Shown here piece after piece: positions 48,066 through 59,813 of a stretch of DNA of 64,000 nt. The notes under the pieces were generated by a model, which searched no databases, was not told where the DNA came from, and saw only the letters and a list, made by a program, of their open reading frames with translations. Each line of letters starts with the position of its first letter. Positions within the stretch are counted from its first letter, which is position 1. The stretch comes from Cordia subcordata (Eukaryota > Streptophyta > Magnoliopsida > Boraginales > Cordiaceae), in contig JAPTOF010000003.1 of the NCBI GenBank assembly GCA_028554755.1, positions 5,293,501-5,357,500 of the forward strand, given 5' to 3'. Position numbers and translations under genes: made by a program.

Positions 48066-48870
48066 TAGGTTGGAGGGAAGAAGCTGGTTTGCACGAAAAA
48101 CGAAAAAAAAATTCACTGATCTGCTGGTCACGTTTGGCAGCCTTCCCGGAGTCCGATCGACTATCCGTTTGTTGCTGTGTTTTCGTCTCGGAGAGGAGAG
48201 TAAGCTGCTAAAATTTCGTGACGATCCAACTGTCGGATTGTGAGATACACATAGGTCAAGTTTTGTGAGTTAGTGGTCAAACAGTCAAACAGAAGGTTTG
48301 ACCAGCGGCATGCAGGGTTTGACCGCATTGACTGAGGGTCTCCCTATCATTTTCCGACGTCTTGAGTTCATTTTTTAGGTCCGTTTTGCCAAATTTCTTG
48401 ATGTATCGTGGGTGAGCCTTGAAATTAGGTAAAATAATGAAGTAGTGATGAAATTCTACGAAAGTCTTTGAAGCATTGTGCGAGCAAACACATTTAGCCG
48501 ACTAGTGAAAAAACTTCTAGAGGAGAGAAGTTTGGATGAGTAGACTAGTTGAAGAAGGTTCGATTCAAGGGAGGAGTCGCGCGAAGAGAGTCTACGTAGC
48601 TGAACGATTAGAGTTCTGGTCAGATGACTGATAAGGAATGCTACTGCTGGAAGAGAAGACCACGTCCGAGATGCCTTGTGTCGAGGGAGGACGCAAACAA
48701 CCTTGAGAGGTCGAGGTTAGACAATACGAAGAGGGATGTTGGGGATGACTCCGAAAACCTGCTAGGATATGTTGGTAACTGCTGTCGTGAAAGTGTTGTC
48801 GAGTGAGGGCTCCAATATGAAGATTGTGAAGAGGTTTCAGCTGCGACAAAGAAGATTCAGACTTTTCGCC

Positions 48871-48881
48871 AAGGGAGGAAT
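48871..48881 (+). other. Polypurine tract
   Basis: AAGGGAGGAAT just before the 3' LTR, the plus-strand priming site for reverse transcription. Confidence 0.75.
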
Positions 48882-48882
48882 T

Positions 48883-49387
48883 TGTTGGGTTATGGCTCAA
48901 AATCCAAGTCCATACAAATTAGGAAAGAGTTTTAATGAGAATTAAAATTCTAGTTATGGTAAGAGTCTTAATTATGGTAGGATTGATAGATGAGGAAATT
49001 CTTTGTCTTGAAGGACAAGGAAATCTCTTTTATAAATAGGACTCTTGCATTAGTTGTATAAGGTGTGTCTTAGAGCCACACTCCATGGGGGGTGTGGGTG
49101 AGAGAAAGAGCCTGAGAGCATCGAAAGTGTCTTATATTCGTTCTAGTCCTATTGAGGATAGAACCATTATCAAAACTCTGTGGGGGAGGGTTTAGACTTT
49201 TTCTTTCCGTGCAAAAAGTCATTACCTGAGTTGTAACCATTATTATTGAATAGTGGAATTTATCCTAAAGGGGATCATAGACGTAGGCAGAGGGCCGAAC
49301 CACGTTTAATAGCGCGTATTCTTTTCTCGTTACTCGTACTTTAATTTCGCTGTGTGAGTGTGTGTTATGCATCCTAATTTCCCAACA
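48883..49387 (+). repeat. 3' LTR of the non-autonomous element
   Basis: 505 bases, aligned without obvious gaps to 47547-48051. Followed at once by the GATTG duplicate and then the original intron 1 acceptor and exon 2 of subtilase 3. Confidence 0.88.
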
Positions 49388-50072
49388 GATTGTAACAAAG
49401 CAGGTTTATATCGTTTACCTGGGAGAGAGACAACATGATGATCTCGACTCGACCTCGTTACGTCTGGTCACCATGAAATGCTCTCTACGGTTCTTGGAAG
49501 GTACCACAGGATCGTACCATGATAATGCCTCAGTTCTTGTATTATTTTAACTGAGGTTGATTATGTATTCATGTCAATGCAGCAAAGAAGCATCTGCAGA
49601 GTCGATGGTGTACAGTTACAAACATGGCTTCTCTGGTTTTGCAGCCAAGATGACACCGTCACAAGCCGAGCAGATCGCAAGTAGTTTAGAAAATTTTTGC
49701 TTACAAATTTTTCCGCTTGAGTGTGTGTTTGTCCTCAAGCAGTTTACACCATTTTCGCAGGGATACCTGGCGTGCTTCATGTCATCCCTAATCATTCCTA
49801 CAAGCTGCACACAACGAGGAGCTGGGATTACCTCGGCCTCTCCTCGTATTCTACCGCGAACTTGTTACATGATTCAGAAATGGGGAAGGATGTGATAATT
49901 GGGGTGCTTGACTCAGGTTTAATCTCTTTATTATTTACGTAGATTATGGATATAATATGTGTCCTCCGTTTGCATTTCATTTTAATTTTGTGTCAAGTGC
50001 AGTAATTTGCATTGCATTTTAATTTTGTGTCGAGTGCAGTAAGCTCTTCTAATTCGAAGTATTTGCATTGAG

Positions 50073-50834
50073 GATAAAATGCATCAAATCTCTTATAGTC
50101 TATCATAAATACATAATATATTTTTATAGTGCCAAAAGTTCTACAACTAACCCTTGTGATAAATAAAAGTTTCACGCATGCCTCTTACTGGTTTTATCCC
50201 TCGTAATGGTGTTAAAATTTACATAAAAAAGACATTAATAGCTTTAACCCATTTTTTCAATTTTCTTTAGTGTTATTATTATTATTATTATTATTGTTGT
50301 TGTTATTGTTGTTGCTGTTGTTATTATTATTATTGTAATTTTATTTTCAATTAAAATTTTTTGATAGAAAATTATTTTCTTATTAACTTATTTTTTTGTG
50401 TTATCAAACACAATATACTTTAAAAAATAGTTTTTAATATATTTTAAGAAATATTCTTTTGCGAGCAAATGGATAATTAATGGTCGAAAATGTTAAAGCT
50501 TTGACATCATTGGTTTGGTTAGATTCGAGCTTCAACGATATAACCATCATCGAATTGAGTATTTGATTATATTTTTATATTAATTAGGACTTATTTCGTG
50601 ACATGTTAATTTTTTTAGCCAACCAAAACCAATGCTCAATAAATAAAAAATTTTCATTTGTTCCAAATATCGAAAACACAAAATTCAGATTTCTATGCAA
50701 GTTAATAAAAGCAACACAGGAACATAATTTTTAGATTTTTACAATTTGCTCAATATTGGAAAAATACTTTTTAAGTACTTAATGTCTGATAACACAGAAA
50801 AATAAGTGAAAAAAATATTTGTCTATCAAAAAAT

Positions 50835-50899
<65 letters not shown>

Positions 50900-51121
50900 G
50901 ATGATGATGACGACGATGACGACGACGTTGAAAAATTGAACAAATAGAACAAGGCTGTTAACATCTTTTAATGTAAATTTTAACACTGTTAAGAGTATGT
51001 AAACTGTAAGAAATATGTGTGATACTTTTACTCGTTACAGGGGTCTGTTGTGAGACTTTTGACACCACAAAAGTATATTGTATACTTATAATAGATTATA
51101 GGTGGATCTAGTGTATTTTAG
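50073..51121. mobile_element. Foldback element in intron 4 of subtilase 3
   Basis: Left arm from 50073 and right arm ending at 51121 pair imperfectly over about 150 bases or more, including GTGTTAAAATTTACAT against its complement ATGTAAATTTTAACAC. Trinucleotide arrays, (TTA/TTG)n at 50277-50335 and (AAT)n(GAT)n(GAC)n at 50838-50932, lie at matching places in the two arms, so they too are inverted copies. Intron 4 of subtilase 2 is only 105 bases and lacks it. Confidence 0.7.
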
Positions 51122-53570
51122 GCCTTCACTTTATTGATTCTCCTTTAAATAAGTTTTACATAACTATTCACATACATTGGTGCCAACTGGAGTTTCACCG
51201 GAAAATGAAGCTGTTAGTGATGAAGGTTTGGGGCCAATCCCTTCTAAATGGAAGGGTTTCTGTCAGGCTGGAACAGGCGTCGACCCGAAAAAGAACTGTA
51301 ATAGTAAATTGATTGGAGCTCGCTACTTCATAGATGGCTTCCTTGCAGAATATGGACTCGATAAGAGTAACATTACTGGTAATGACTTTCCTGACAAATT
51401 GTCTGCTAGAGATATATATGGACATGGTACGCACTGTGCTAGCACTGCTGGTGGCTCTTTTGTCAAAGTTGCAAGTCATAATGGACTCGCTTCCGGGACA
51501 CTAAGGGGTGGAGCGCCAAGGTCCCGAGTGGCCATATACAAAGTGTCCTGGTGCGCTCAAGAAATTGCACATGCTGACGTGCTTAAAGCATTTGATGAAG
51601 CCATTCGTGATGGGGTTGATGTTTTATCATTGTCACTGGGCACCGCAATACCTTTATACTCTGAGGTCGATAAAAGTGATATAATCTACTTCGGATCGTT
51701 CCACGCTGTGGCCAAAGGGATTGTAGTTGTTTGTGCAGGAGGAAATTCAGGGCCAACTTCACAAACTGTGGACAATGTAGCACCTTGGGTCTTGACAGTT
51801 GCAGCATCTAAATTTGATAGATCATTTCCTACACTTATCACACTGGGCAACAACAAAACCTTGATGGTAAGTGGCAATTGACTTTTGCAATATAATACTG
51901 AATGATCAAATAGTCCATGAACAAAGAAAACATTTCTTGGAAATATCTGTTATGTGCAGGGTCAAGCCATGTACTCGAGAAAGGAGACCAACTTTATCAC
52001 ACTAGCTTTCCCGGAGACTAAACGGTACATTCCATATACTCATCTTTTTATGAATTCTTCCAACTACAATGAGTAATTTACTACTGTTGAATTAATTGTT
52101 GTGTTACTCGGTAGGCATTGTGAATCTCTCTCGAAGGATGATACATGGGTGGCTGGAAAGATAGTACTATGGTTCACACTGAGTACTAGTCTAGCTGAAG
52201 TAGTCAAGGTTAGACAAATTATGCACAAGGCAGGTGCATTGGGACTTATTGTGGCCAAAGATCCTACCAAGATATTGGATGCATTTAATGATAACTCCTT
52301 CCCTAGTACCCAAGTCAACCTTCAAATAGGAACTGAGATACTAAACTACATCCGCTCAACCAGGTTCATTATAATTGAGTTTTTTCAAATCTTGAATTTT
52401 TCATTATAATTCTTGTTTTTTCTGTTCTTAAAATATGTTAACATTCATATAGGTCCCCTAAGGCTTGACTGAGTTCGTCCAAGACTTACGTTGGCAAACT
52501 AATCTCAACATATGTGGCATCATTCTCATCTCGAGGTCCTAACACACCCGCCCCAGAAGTACTCAAGGTATCACTCTACTTCTTATGACTCAATTAGATT
52601 CAATCAGTCTATAAGAGAACATTGATTGAAGGATGTACTGTTTTGCACTAAATAGCCTGATATAGCTGCCCCAGGAGTCAACATATTAGCCGCAATTCCT
52701 TCGTTGGATGCGATATCTAGATACGACTTCATGTCTGGAACATCAATGGCTCCGCCTCATGTAGCCGGAATCTCTGCTTTGCTGAAGTCGTTGCACCCCA
52801 ACTGGTCTCCTGCAGCTATCAAGTCTGCACTTGTAACCACAGGTTATTTTGCCAATAGTTCTCTACGTTACAAAATTCATTTGTGTCAAAACTTTATAAT
52901 GCATACATAGGCACTAATTTACATCACACTCTAGTAGCTTGGACAATGGATCCCTATTCAAGAGAGCCAATTTTTGCAGAGGGATTGACAAATAAGGTTG
53001 CTGATCCTTTCGATATTGGAGGTGGAATTGTGAACCCAAATGCAGCAAAACATCCTGGACTTGTCTATGACATGGGAGTGGGAGATTATACACGTTATCT
53101 TTGCGCTAGGGGCTACAATGACTCTTCCATCACCCAACTTACTAGACAAGCTATTTCTTGTCCTAAAACAAGAATTTCTCTAGTGGATCTAAACGTTCCT
53201 TTGATTACTATACCAAGCTTGAGATATTCAATCACTGTCAAACGAACCGTGACAAATGTTGGTGCATATTCCACTTACAAAGCTATTATTGAGCCTCCAC
53301 AGGGTTATATTGAAAAGTTGACACCTGATTATTTGAAAGTTCACCCCTGAGACAAAGAGTTTATCATTTGCTGTTACAGTCTCTACAAGTCATCGAGCTA
53401 CCACAGAATACTATTTCGGCAGCCTAACCTGGACTGATGGGGTGCATAGAGTCAGGATTCCCATTTCTGTCAAAACTGAGATTCCAGAGTATGCTGTTTA
53501 ATGAATAAGCAACATAGATCTTCTTGATCATTATTTGCTTGGAGTTGTACGCCAATGGCGATTAATTATG

Positions 53571-53576
53571 AATAAA
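53571..53576 (+). terminator. Relic polyadenylation signal of subtilase 3
   Basis: AATAAA in ATTATGAATAAAATGG, identical in context to the signal after subtilase 2. Homology with the subtilase 2 downstream DNA continues to about 54170. Confidence 0.5.
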
Positions 53577-53599
53577 ATGGAGATGCTAAATCATTCCAT

Positions 53600-55300
53600 G
53601 GACTACTTAATTCGATTTTGAGCTCTAAATCGACCGTTGACTTATTTTGTTTCTTTTCTCCTTTTTTTTTATTTTTTATCGTCTTCCTTTTCTTCTTCCT
53701 CCTTCCCCATCTTTCTGAACAAATAATAACGTGCTGTGAATGGGTTAAAATCCAAAAATAATAATATCTATTGTGTATTTGTGATCCAATCAAGCTCGAG
53801 AAAACAAACTAATATTAAATACTCGGATTGCCGAAGCAGAGAGCGAGCATGGTATCATAACGTTAATTATATATTATAAAATCATTTCACCATTATTATA
53901 ATTTAAGTTAATTACTATTAGATTTTCCTCATTACTTTATAGGTCCGTTTCCAAAGCGAAGGCAATCGAAAGGTTTATCGAGATAGTGGTTCAACATTCA
54001 TTACTTTCTATACAAGTTTTCAAATTATTATTAATTTTTTTGATTGAAAACTGTTCTAGGAAGCACTAGGCTTTCATTTTTGTTAAGCACTAAGCTTACA
54101 TTAGTCGAGCTAAATCTCAAAACATATAACCATTTCAGCACAGGTATGGCGTAAGTTAAGTAAGCACAAGACAAGTGGTGTTTTTGGTCGGACTTATTTT
54201 AAAACACTTATCTTATTAAGTAACTGATATATTAAAAAAAAAAAAGAAAGTTTTATTTGTTATCAAGACACTCACGTCATAGGTATGCAAGAATGGAATG
54301 AAATGAAACGCTTATTCCAACTTTTAATTTCTTTTGTTTTATTTGGTAGTACTAATTGAAGTCCCAAATATTACCCTACACCATAACAACCATGCACCTC
54401 CCATGCATTATACAAGCTCCCCCGCTTGACTCTCAGGCGCGCTATTTTAAAAAAATAAAACAAAAACAGATTGATCAGACTGTTGGATCTCAGATTCGAC
54501 GACTCCGACTCCTTCTCCATCCACCAGAGACTTCACTCGCAAGCTCCGATCATCTTCTCTGATTGTCTCCACCGTCCATCGCCACTTGCGGCACCGCCAT
54601 CGTCTACCTCTTGCCTAAGTCAACTCCCGCCACGAACTACCACACGACATGCACTAAAAGACTCATCTTCTCAGCGTGATTATTTTAGTGTGTATTGCGT
54701 CCCTCGCGGAAGCTCCAAAGGGAAAAACTCCATTAATGTGCCTCTCTATCTTCTTCTTCTCCGCTTCCACCGCCACCACCTCCGCCGTTGTTGTCATTTT
54801 GGATTCTTCATCGACAAGCCACCGCTGATGTCTCAAATCTCGGTAGACCTACCTGACTCGTCCACCTCTAGTTCGCCATGTTTGCGGCTCAAAAAAAGCC
54901 ACTCTGAAATCTAATAAACAACTTATTTGACGAGTGTCTCGTAAGAAACAAGCGCCTGGTCTAATAGCCAAATTGCCAAATTGACAATGAAACAAGATAT
55001 CTGTACGCATGAGATAATGAGAAAAACAGAAGTGAAAGATCAAAGACAAATAAGAGCGAGAAAGAAGATATGGATTTTTACAGGAAAACATAATTCCTTG
55101 CATCTTTCCTGATCTTCCTGTTTGACAATTGCTGGTGCATCAGAATACCAGGTCTTAAAACCTATCCTGAAGTGAAATATCTTGGCTCATGGTTTCTTTC
55201 CACTTGATCTCCAACTCTATATCAAGCATACTTTACATGTTATCAGTTATCTGAATATGAAATCCACCGAAAGCTATGAATCACAGCTTGTATTAATAAG
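53600..55300. other. Intergenic DNA downstream of subtilase 3
   Basis: 53600-54170 is a diverged copy of 21150-21790 (both contain ATTAAATACT and GCACTAAGCTTACATT). 54420-54930 is GC-richer and holds a 147-codon frame (54471-54914), Ser/Pro/His-rich, with no recognised family and a composition like a leader or chance frame. Confidence 0.45.
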
Positions 55301-55381
55301 GTACAAAATACTCCGGTAAGGATCAGCCAGAGACGCATGACACCCCAGCATTCTCTTTTTACGACTTTTCGCCAATTTCAT

Positions 55382-58300
55382 CTATTCTGCCATTGAAGGT
55401 TCCCTTGCTTGCTCAGCCTGCACTGGCTCCGATTTCTCTGTTTTACCATTTTCCTTGGGAATAATAATTCCATAACCTCCAGCTTTTCTCTTGTAAACAA
55501 TGTTAATTTGACCTGCCAGACGGCAAAGAAGTTTTTGACAATTCGAAAAGATGAAGACTATTTTACTGGAAGCCAAAAAAAAAAGAAGGTCCCCATATCT
55601 TACCTGTTTCTTCATTACGGAAGGCATAGAAGTCATGATCAACATTCTCCAGCTGCTCAATTGCTTCATCAACAGTCAATGGCGGCATGTCAAAGTATTT
55701 TGTGCGAACAATCTGGAAACGAACACGGGAAAGAAATCATGAAATAAGATGTGCTGCTTTCTTCATTTCATATTTTTATTTGTAAGGACGGGGAAGTGGT
55801 TTCCAGAATGCGGATCAAAAATAAACCACCACTGCTACCACTGTTATTGGATAAGCAAACATGAACTGAATCTTAGGTATCATCATGGTTGCTTGCGTTT
55901 ACTAGCCAAGCTATATATCTGATAGCGACCACTGCTACCACTGTGTAGTGGATAAGCAAACATAATTCTAATGCTTAACATATCAGATAAGGCATTTCAT
56001 TAAATAAAGAAGATCCGAGATGCAGCTGTTACAAGCGTTTACATCAAACATCCAGAACGATAAGTCTGCTATATGCACCCTCACCAAAACAAGGCAGAAT
56101 GCAGAAGCTAATTAAAGTACAATGTTTTCTGGGCTTGGCCTAGATCTGTCATGGCTCCAAGGAACCAAATCCTCATTTGAAATCTTAACGCTCCAGTATG
56201 CTTTGCCCAAGAACCTATACTTGATGCCATATACATAGGAAGCAGGGCTTCAAGATATAAAAAGTTGAAAATTATAGAAGTGTCTCCTTCACGTTCAAAT
56301 GACACCATCGTGGAGCTAGATGAACTTTTTGTGTTTCACAATATGAGTCGGTTGAGAAGTGAGAGCATTATATGAATCCAGATAGCCAATCTGATGAAGT
56401 GTTTTGTGGACACGGAAAAGACATGTTTACGAATGCAAGCTAAACATCTAAGAGTTCTCTAGAACTTGACATATCAAACAGCCAGAACCAGAACATTAAA
56501 AATGTGGACTAACTAGGCTGACTTCCTCCTTTGGTAAGTTGACCAGCAAAGACTGCACCATAGCAAACCATCGCCTCAACTCCTATCAACAAGGTTCTAA
56601 CAGAACATAGTCAACACTCGTTGCTAAAGAATAGAGAAAAGGGATTAGGTCAGAATTTCCTTCCATCAAAGAGTCAAAGTGAAAGGATTCTGAGCAGCAA
56701 TGCTTAAGAAAATAAGTAACAGTAGTCAGTTTTAAGTTGCTCGAGAAACAATGGCATGGCTCGGCAGCTGCAGACATTGGAAAAGATAAAACCATGTACT
56801 ACTAAAGTAATTTAGTTATGCAATTAGAAGCTACTAGTAACTGAAGAATGAATCTGTAGCACGTAAAAGAAATCAACAATCAAGGCAAAGGAAAAGGCAG
56901 TAAGCAAGTAGTAAACGTGTGAAAATCAACAATTGATAACCAGAAGAAGAAGCATTAAGCAAGTAGCAAAGCAGGAAAAGTCAGAAAGTAAGCAAACCAA
57001 TTAGAATTAAACCAAAAGAACACTTCAGCGACATATCTCAGATAATAGATAACCTCATCAATGACGTCCTCATCTGCAGCGGCACCTGCATCTTCATCTT
57101 CTTCTTGAGGAGGTGTCTCCAAAACCTCTTTAGCCATCAATACTTCTGGATCCCTAACCTTCAGCCTATCAAAGCCTTTCATGTGCCTGCCACGATCTGA
57201 ATCCTTCTCCTTGATCTTTCTCAATTTCCTCTGTATAATCGATGACACCAAATCTATACTTGCAATCACAGTCTCTGCATCTTCTTCTGCTCGAACCACA
57301 CCATGCTTTTTGGTAAATAAGGTGACCTTTTTGATCACCCAAACAAAAGTGAAGATGATCAATAAAGTTCCCATAAGTAAAATCCAATCTACTCCACTAA
57401 ATAGCGAGGTTCAATTAAGTAATCAGAGAATACCTCACATCTTCGAACCTTCGGGCCTTTCCCAAACTCTCCACCTCGAACAGAGAGCCTAACATCCACT
57501 TCCCTCACTAAATGACTGTGCTTTTGGATGGCCTTACCCAACTTCTCTTCCACATGGCTCTTCACCGTGGGTGTTAACTGAAAGTGCAAGACAACATTGC
57601 ACATTCCAAAAACATTAACCATTACAATAAAAAGAGAGAGGGAAACAGATTATGAGTACAATATAACAATTAGTCATTTAGAAAACTATTCTCAAAAACC
57701 AATGCCTATATTTGACCTTAATATACTACTCTTAGGAAAATAAGCAAAAAAGCTGTTGTTAGAAGCGGAGAGGTTAAAACCACCACCTGGTGTAATTCTC
57801 ATTTCACAAAGTTATAGTTACATCTTTGCTTTCAAACAACCCCTTCTGCCTCTCAAAGATGAATGGTTGGCATTACATGGATTGAATAAATGAAGGTTAC
57901 ACCAAGTGGTAGAGTGACATCCCATTCTAAAGCTTTTCCTTTAATGTATATCTCATTTAAATTATAACATACCAACATAATCCTTCTATAAGTCTTTACA
58001 AAGAAAAGCCATAGTTTTCGAAGCAATAACATATAACAAAATATTATAAGATTTTATCTGTGTGTTACAAATAGTTTTCCATTCAGACACTTCTATTATA
58101 ATAACGTTTTAGAGCTCTGATTTGATTCGGGAATGTTCCAATTTGAACCTCATCTATCCTTTTCGGCTGCATGGCATGTCATGTAGCAAATTCATCTTGT
58201 TCATGGCTTCGTGGCTGACAAGAAATCTTGTTTATGAGGGTGAAGATTGTAGAGGCCAAAATCTGGCCTGGCTCTCAGGTGGGTTGAGTCCACTTCTTTC

Positions 58301-59813
58301 ACGTCAGATTGTTCAAGACTTGCAGCTAATTGCTCTTCAAATGGACTATATTTATTTTTCGTCACATCAGGCTTGTTTTACTTTAACAGGCACCAAATGC
58401 AGGCTGCATTGATCATGAGCCCCAGAAGGAGGGGTAGCTCAGCTTGTGGCTATTTGAAATCTTGGATTTGGAACTTGCAGAATATGTATTGTATGCAAAT
58501 CAACCAGGTGGGATTACAGGGAATAGTGTTGCCAAAAGAGGTTAATGTTAGTTCAAGATTCTAGGCAAGTTTAGTTCACGATAACCAACCTAGCCCCAGG
58601 GTCCAACTTCCTTAAACTTCAACTGGCATCCTAAGTTACAATATCCGAGCAACCAAATACTGCTCCAGGAACCTTTCAGCCCATTACAGTAGGCTCAATC
58701 CCATCCTTTGCATCCTGGACTCTCAGATAAGTGTGGGATGCTATTACGGATGGTTAAGAATCACAAAGGTTGATCACAAAATCTAATTAGTCAATGTGAA
58801 GTACCCGAATCTTGAGACTTTCCAATGTGGTACAAGCAGTTACTGTAACACGTATAAGGATACGGAGGTTTAGGCCGAATAATCTTAACTATGTCATAGA
58901 TTCAAAGGTCTACAACGATTAAATTCAAGACTTTTGTCTTCAATACCAGCTGCATTTCGAGATTTCCATTACAACATACTAAAAAAAAACCAAAAAACAA
59001 AAAAAAAAGAAAAACATTTATAGAATACCGTCCCGCAAGTTAAGCTGATGGTCAAGCAAGTTGTCTTATACTCGCAAGATTCAATTGTAAACCACACACG
59101 ACTCACTCACCAATTGTTTGTCCCAAATCCTAAGAACCTCAAAAAGTGCCGTGAACATAAGAATGACTACCTTAGCCAAATACAAGACTAAGGGCCTGTT
59201 TAGATTGGCTTTTTCCACCAAAAAAACACATTTTTCCCTTGGAAAAAAAACACTTTTTTCCCCTGAAAAAAAACTACATTCTTTCTATAATAACTATTCA
59301 TGGCTTGGCTTCAAAATCAACCTAAAACCCCAAAAAAAAGGCTTAAATGCAGCTTCTGCTGAGCATTTTAGCTTCTCAAAAAAAGCACTTTTTTCGCACC
59401 TTTTTTTGTTGAAAAAAGTGCTTCTAGAACCAAACGAGTCCTAAATTATAAGAGAATTGAGAGAGGTTACACCCACAAAAGGGATATTACGATAGATTTA
59501 CCTCAAGATTTTTGCCTTGGATGATCAATTTGACAGAAGAAAGAGGCCCATCCCAAGCCATCCTAACACCACCCTGCACAAGTTTCCTGCTGAAACATAA
59601 ACGAATAGCAGAGTGGCCATTGTATCTGAAGCTTGAGCTCAGAAAATTGTAACTGCTTGAAGATAAGAATGGTGATGCCAACAGCTGAGGCTTGGTGGGA
59701 CAACAACCAATGAGTGATACACTTGGAGAAGAAGAAGAACAAGAAGAAGAAGAGGGACAACAATATATGTGTAAGCTTGTCTGTGCAGTTGGAGAAACAC
59801 AAAAAGTTGCCAT
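55382..59813 (-). CDS. PSRP1: Chloroplast ribosome hibernation factor PSRP1 (long HPF type)
   Basis: Five exons on the minus strand, 59813-59502, 57577-57434, 57326-57054, 55712-55604, 55512-55382, all GT-AG, sum to 323 codons including stop (322 residues, close to known PSRP1). The first 85 or so residues are a Ser-rich plastid transit peptide. The S30AE/HPF domain follows ([18 protein letters not shown] through [18 protein letters not shown] and [21 protein letters not shown]). After an acidic linker comes the C-terminal dimerisation-type domain ([41 protein letters not shown]). The protein binds the small subunit of stalled chloroplast ribosomes, as bacterial HPF/YfiA do. Intron 1 is about 1.9 kb and carries a MITE at 59192. 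The start is the first Met of the open frame and gives a normal transit peptide. No lesion seen. Confidence 0.93.
59192..59441. mobile_element. Tourist-like MITE in intron 1 of PSRP1
   Basis: Ends GGGCCTGTTTAGATTGGC and ACCAAACGAGTCC, flanked by TAA on both sides (59189-59191, 59442-59444). About 250 bases. It lies only about 60 bases from the exon 1 donor. Confidence 0.8.

Larger units (their letters stand above)
47547..49387 (+). mobile_element. Non-autonomous LTR retrotransposon, 1841 bases, in intron 1 of subtilase 3
   Basis: LTRs of equal length (47547-48051 and 48883-49387, 505 bases each), TGTTGGG...CCCAACA. GATTG is duplicated at 47542-47546 and 49388-49392. The primer-binding site TGGTATCAGAGC (48054-48065) and a polypurine tract AAGGGAGGAAT (48871-48881) are intact. 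The 831-base interior has no gag or pol signatures, so it must borrow enzymes from an autonomous copia relative. The LTRs differ at about 37 sites, about 7% by eye, mostly transitions and no clear indels. Confidence 0.92.
47331..53501 (+). pseudogene. Subtilisin-like protease, SBT3 type (subtilase 3), multiply disabled
   Basis: Ten exon counterparts: about 47331-47434, 49404-49500, 49583-49680, 49761-49916, 51190-51866, 51960-52024, 52115-52363, 52453-52567, 52656-52842, 52938-53501. Lesions seen: one G missing after the start codon (ATGGGAATC against ATGGGGAATC) shifts the signal-peptide frame; a 5-base insertion in exon 2 (97 against 92 bases); the acceptor of exon 5 reads CTG instead of CAG at 51187-51189; TGA replaces CGA at 52466-52468 in exon 8; a one-base insertion near 53339 causes a stop at 53348. 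Catalytic Asp (DSG), His (GHGTHCAST), Asn (GGNSGP) and Ser ([11 protein letters not shown]) are still readable. Intron 1 carries an LTR retrotransposon and intron 4 a foldback element. The TATA position reads CTACAAATA. It cannot make a normal protease. Confidence 0.92.

Noticed and set aside
48022..48900. Frames inside the non-autonomous LTR element, up to 102 codons
   Set aside because: None resembles gag, protease, integrase or reverse transcriptase, and they overlap each other on both strands.
50771..50986. Poly-Ile or poly-Leu minus-strand frames
   Set aside because: They translate the (AAT)n trinucleotide array in intron 4 of subtilase 3.
54471..54914. 147-codon plus-strand frame
   Set aside because: Ser/Pro/His-rich with no family motif, no introns suggested and no supporting neighbours; could be chance or a leader fragment. 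Mentioned only in the intergenic entry.
58430..58505. Possible tRNA (GGGGTAGCTCAG-like text near 58432)
   Set aside because: The D-arm-like text is not followed by an anticodon arm, T arm (GGTTCRA) or acceptor pairing at the right spacing.
58122..58564. Frames of 96 and 63 codons
   Set aside because: They lie on the opposite strand inside intron 1 of PSRP1 and lack any recognisable domain.
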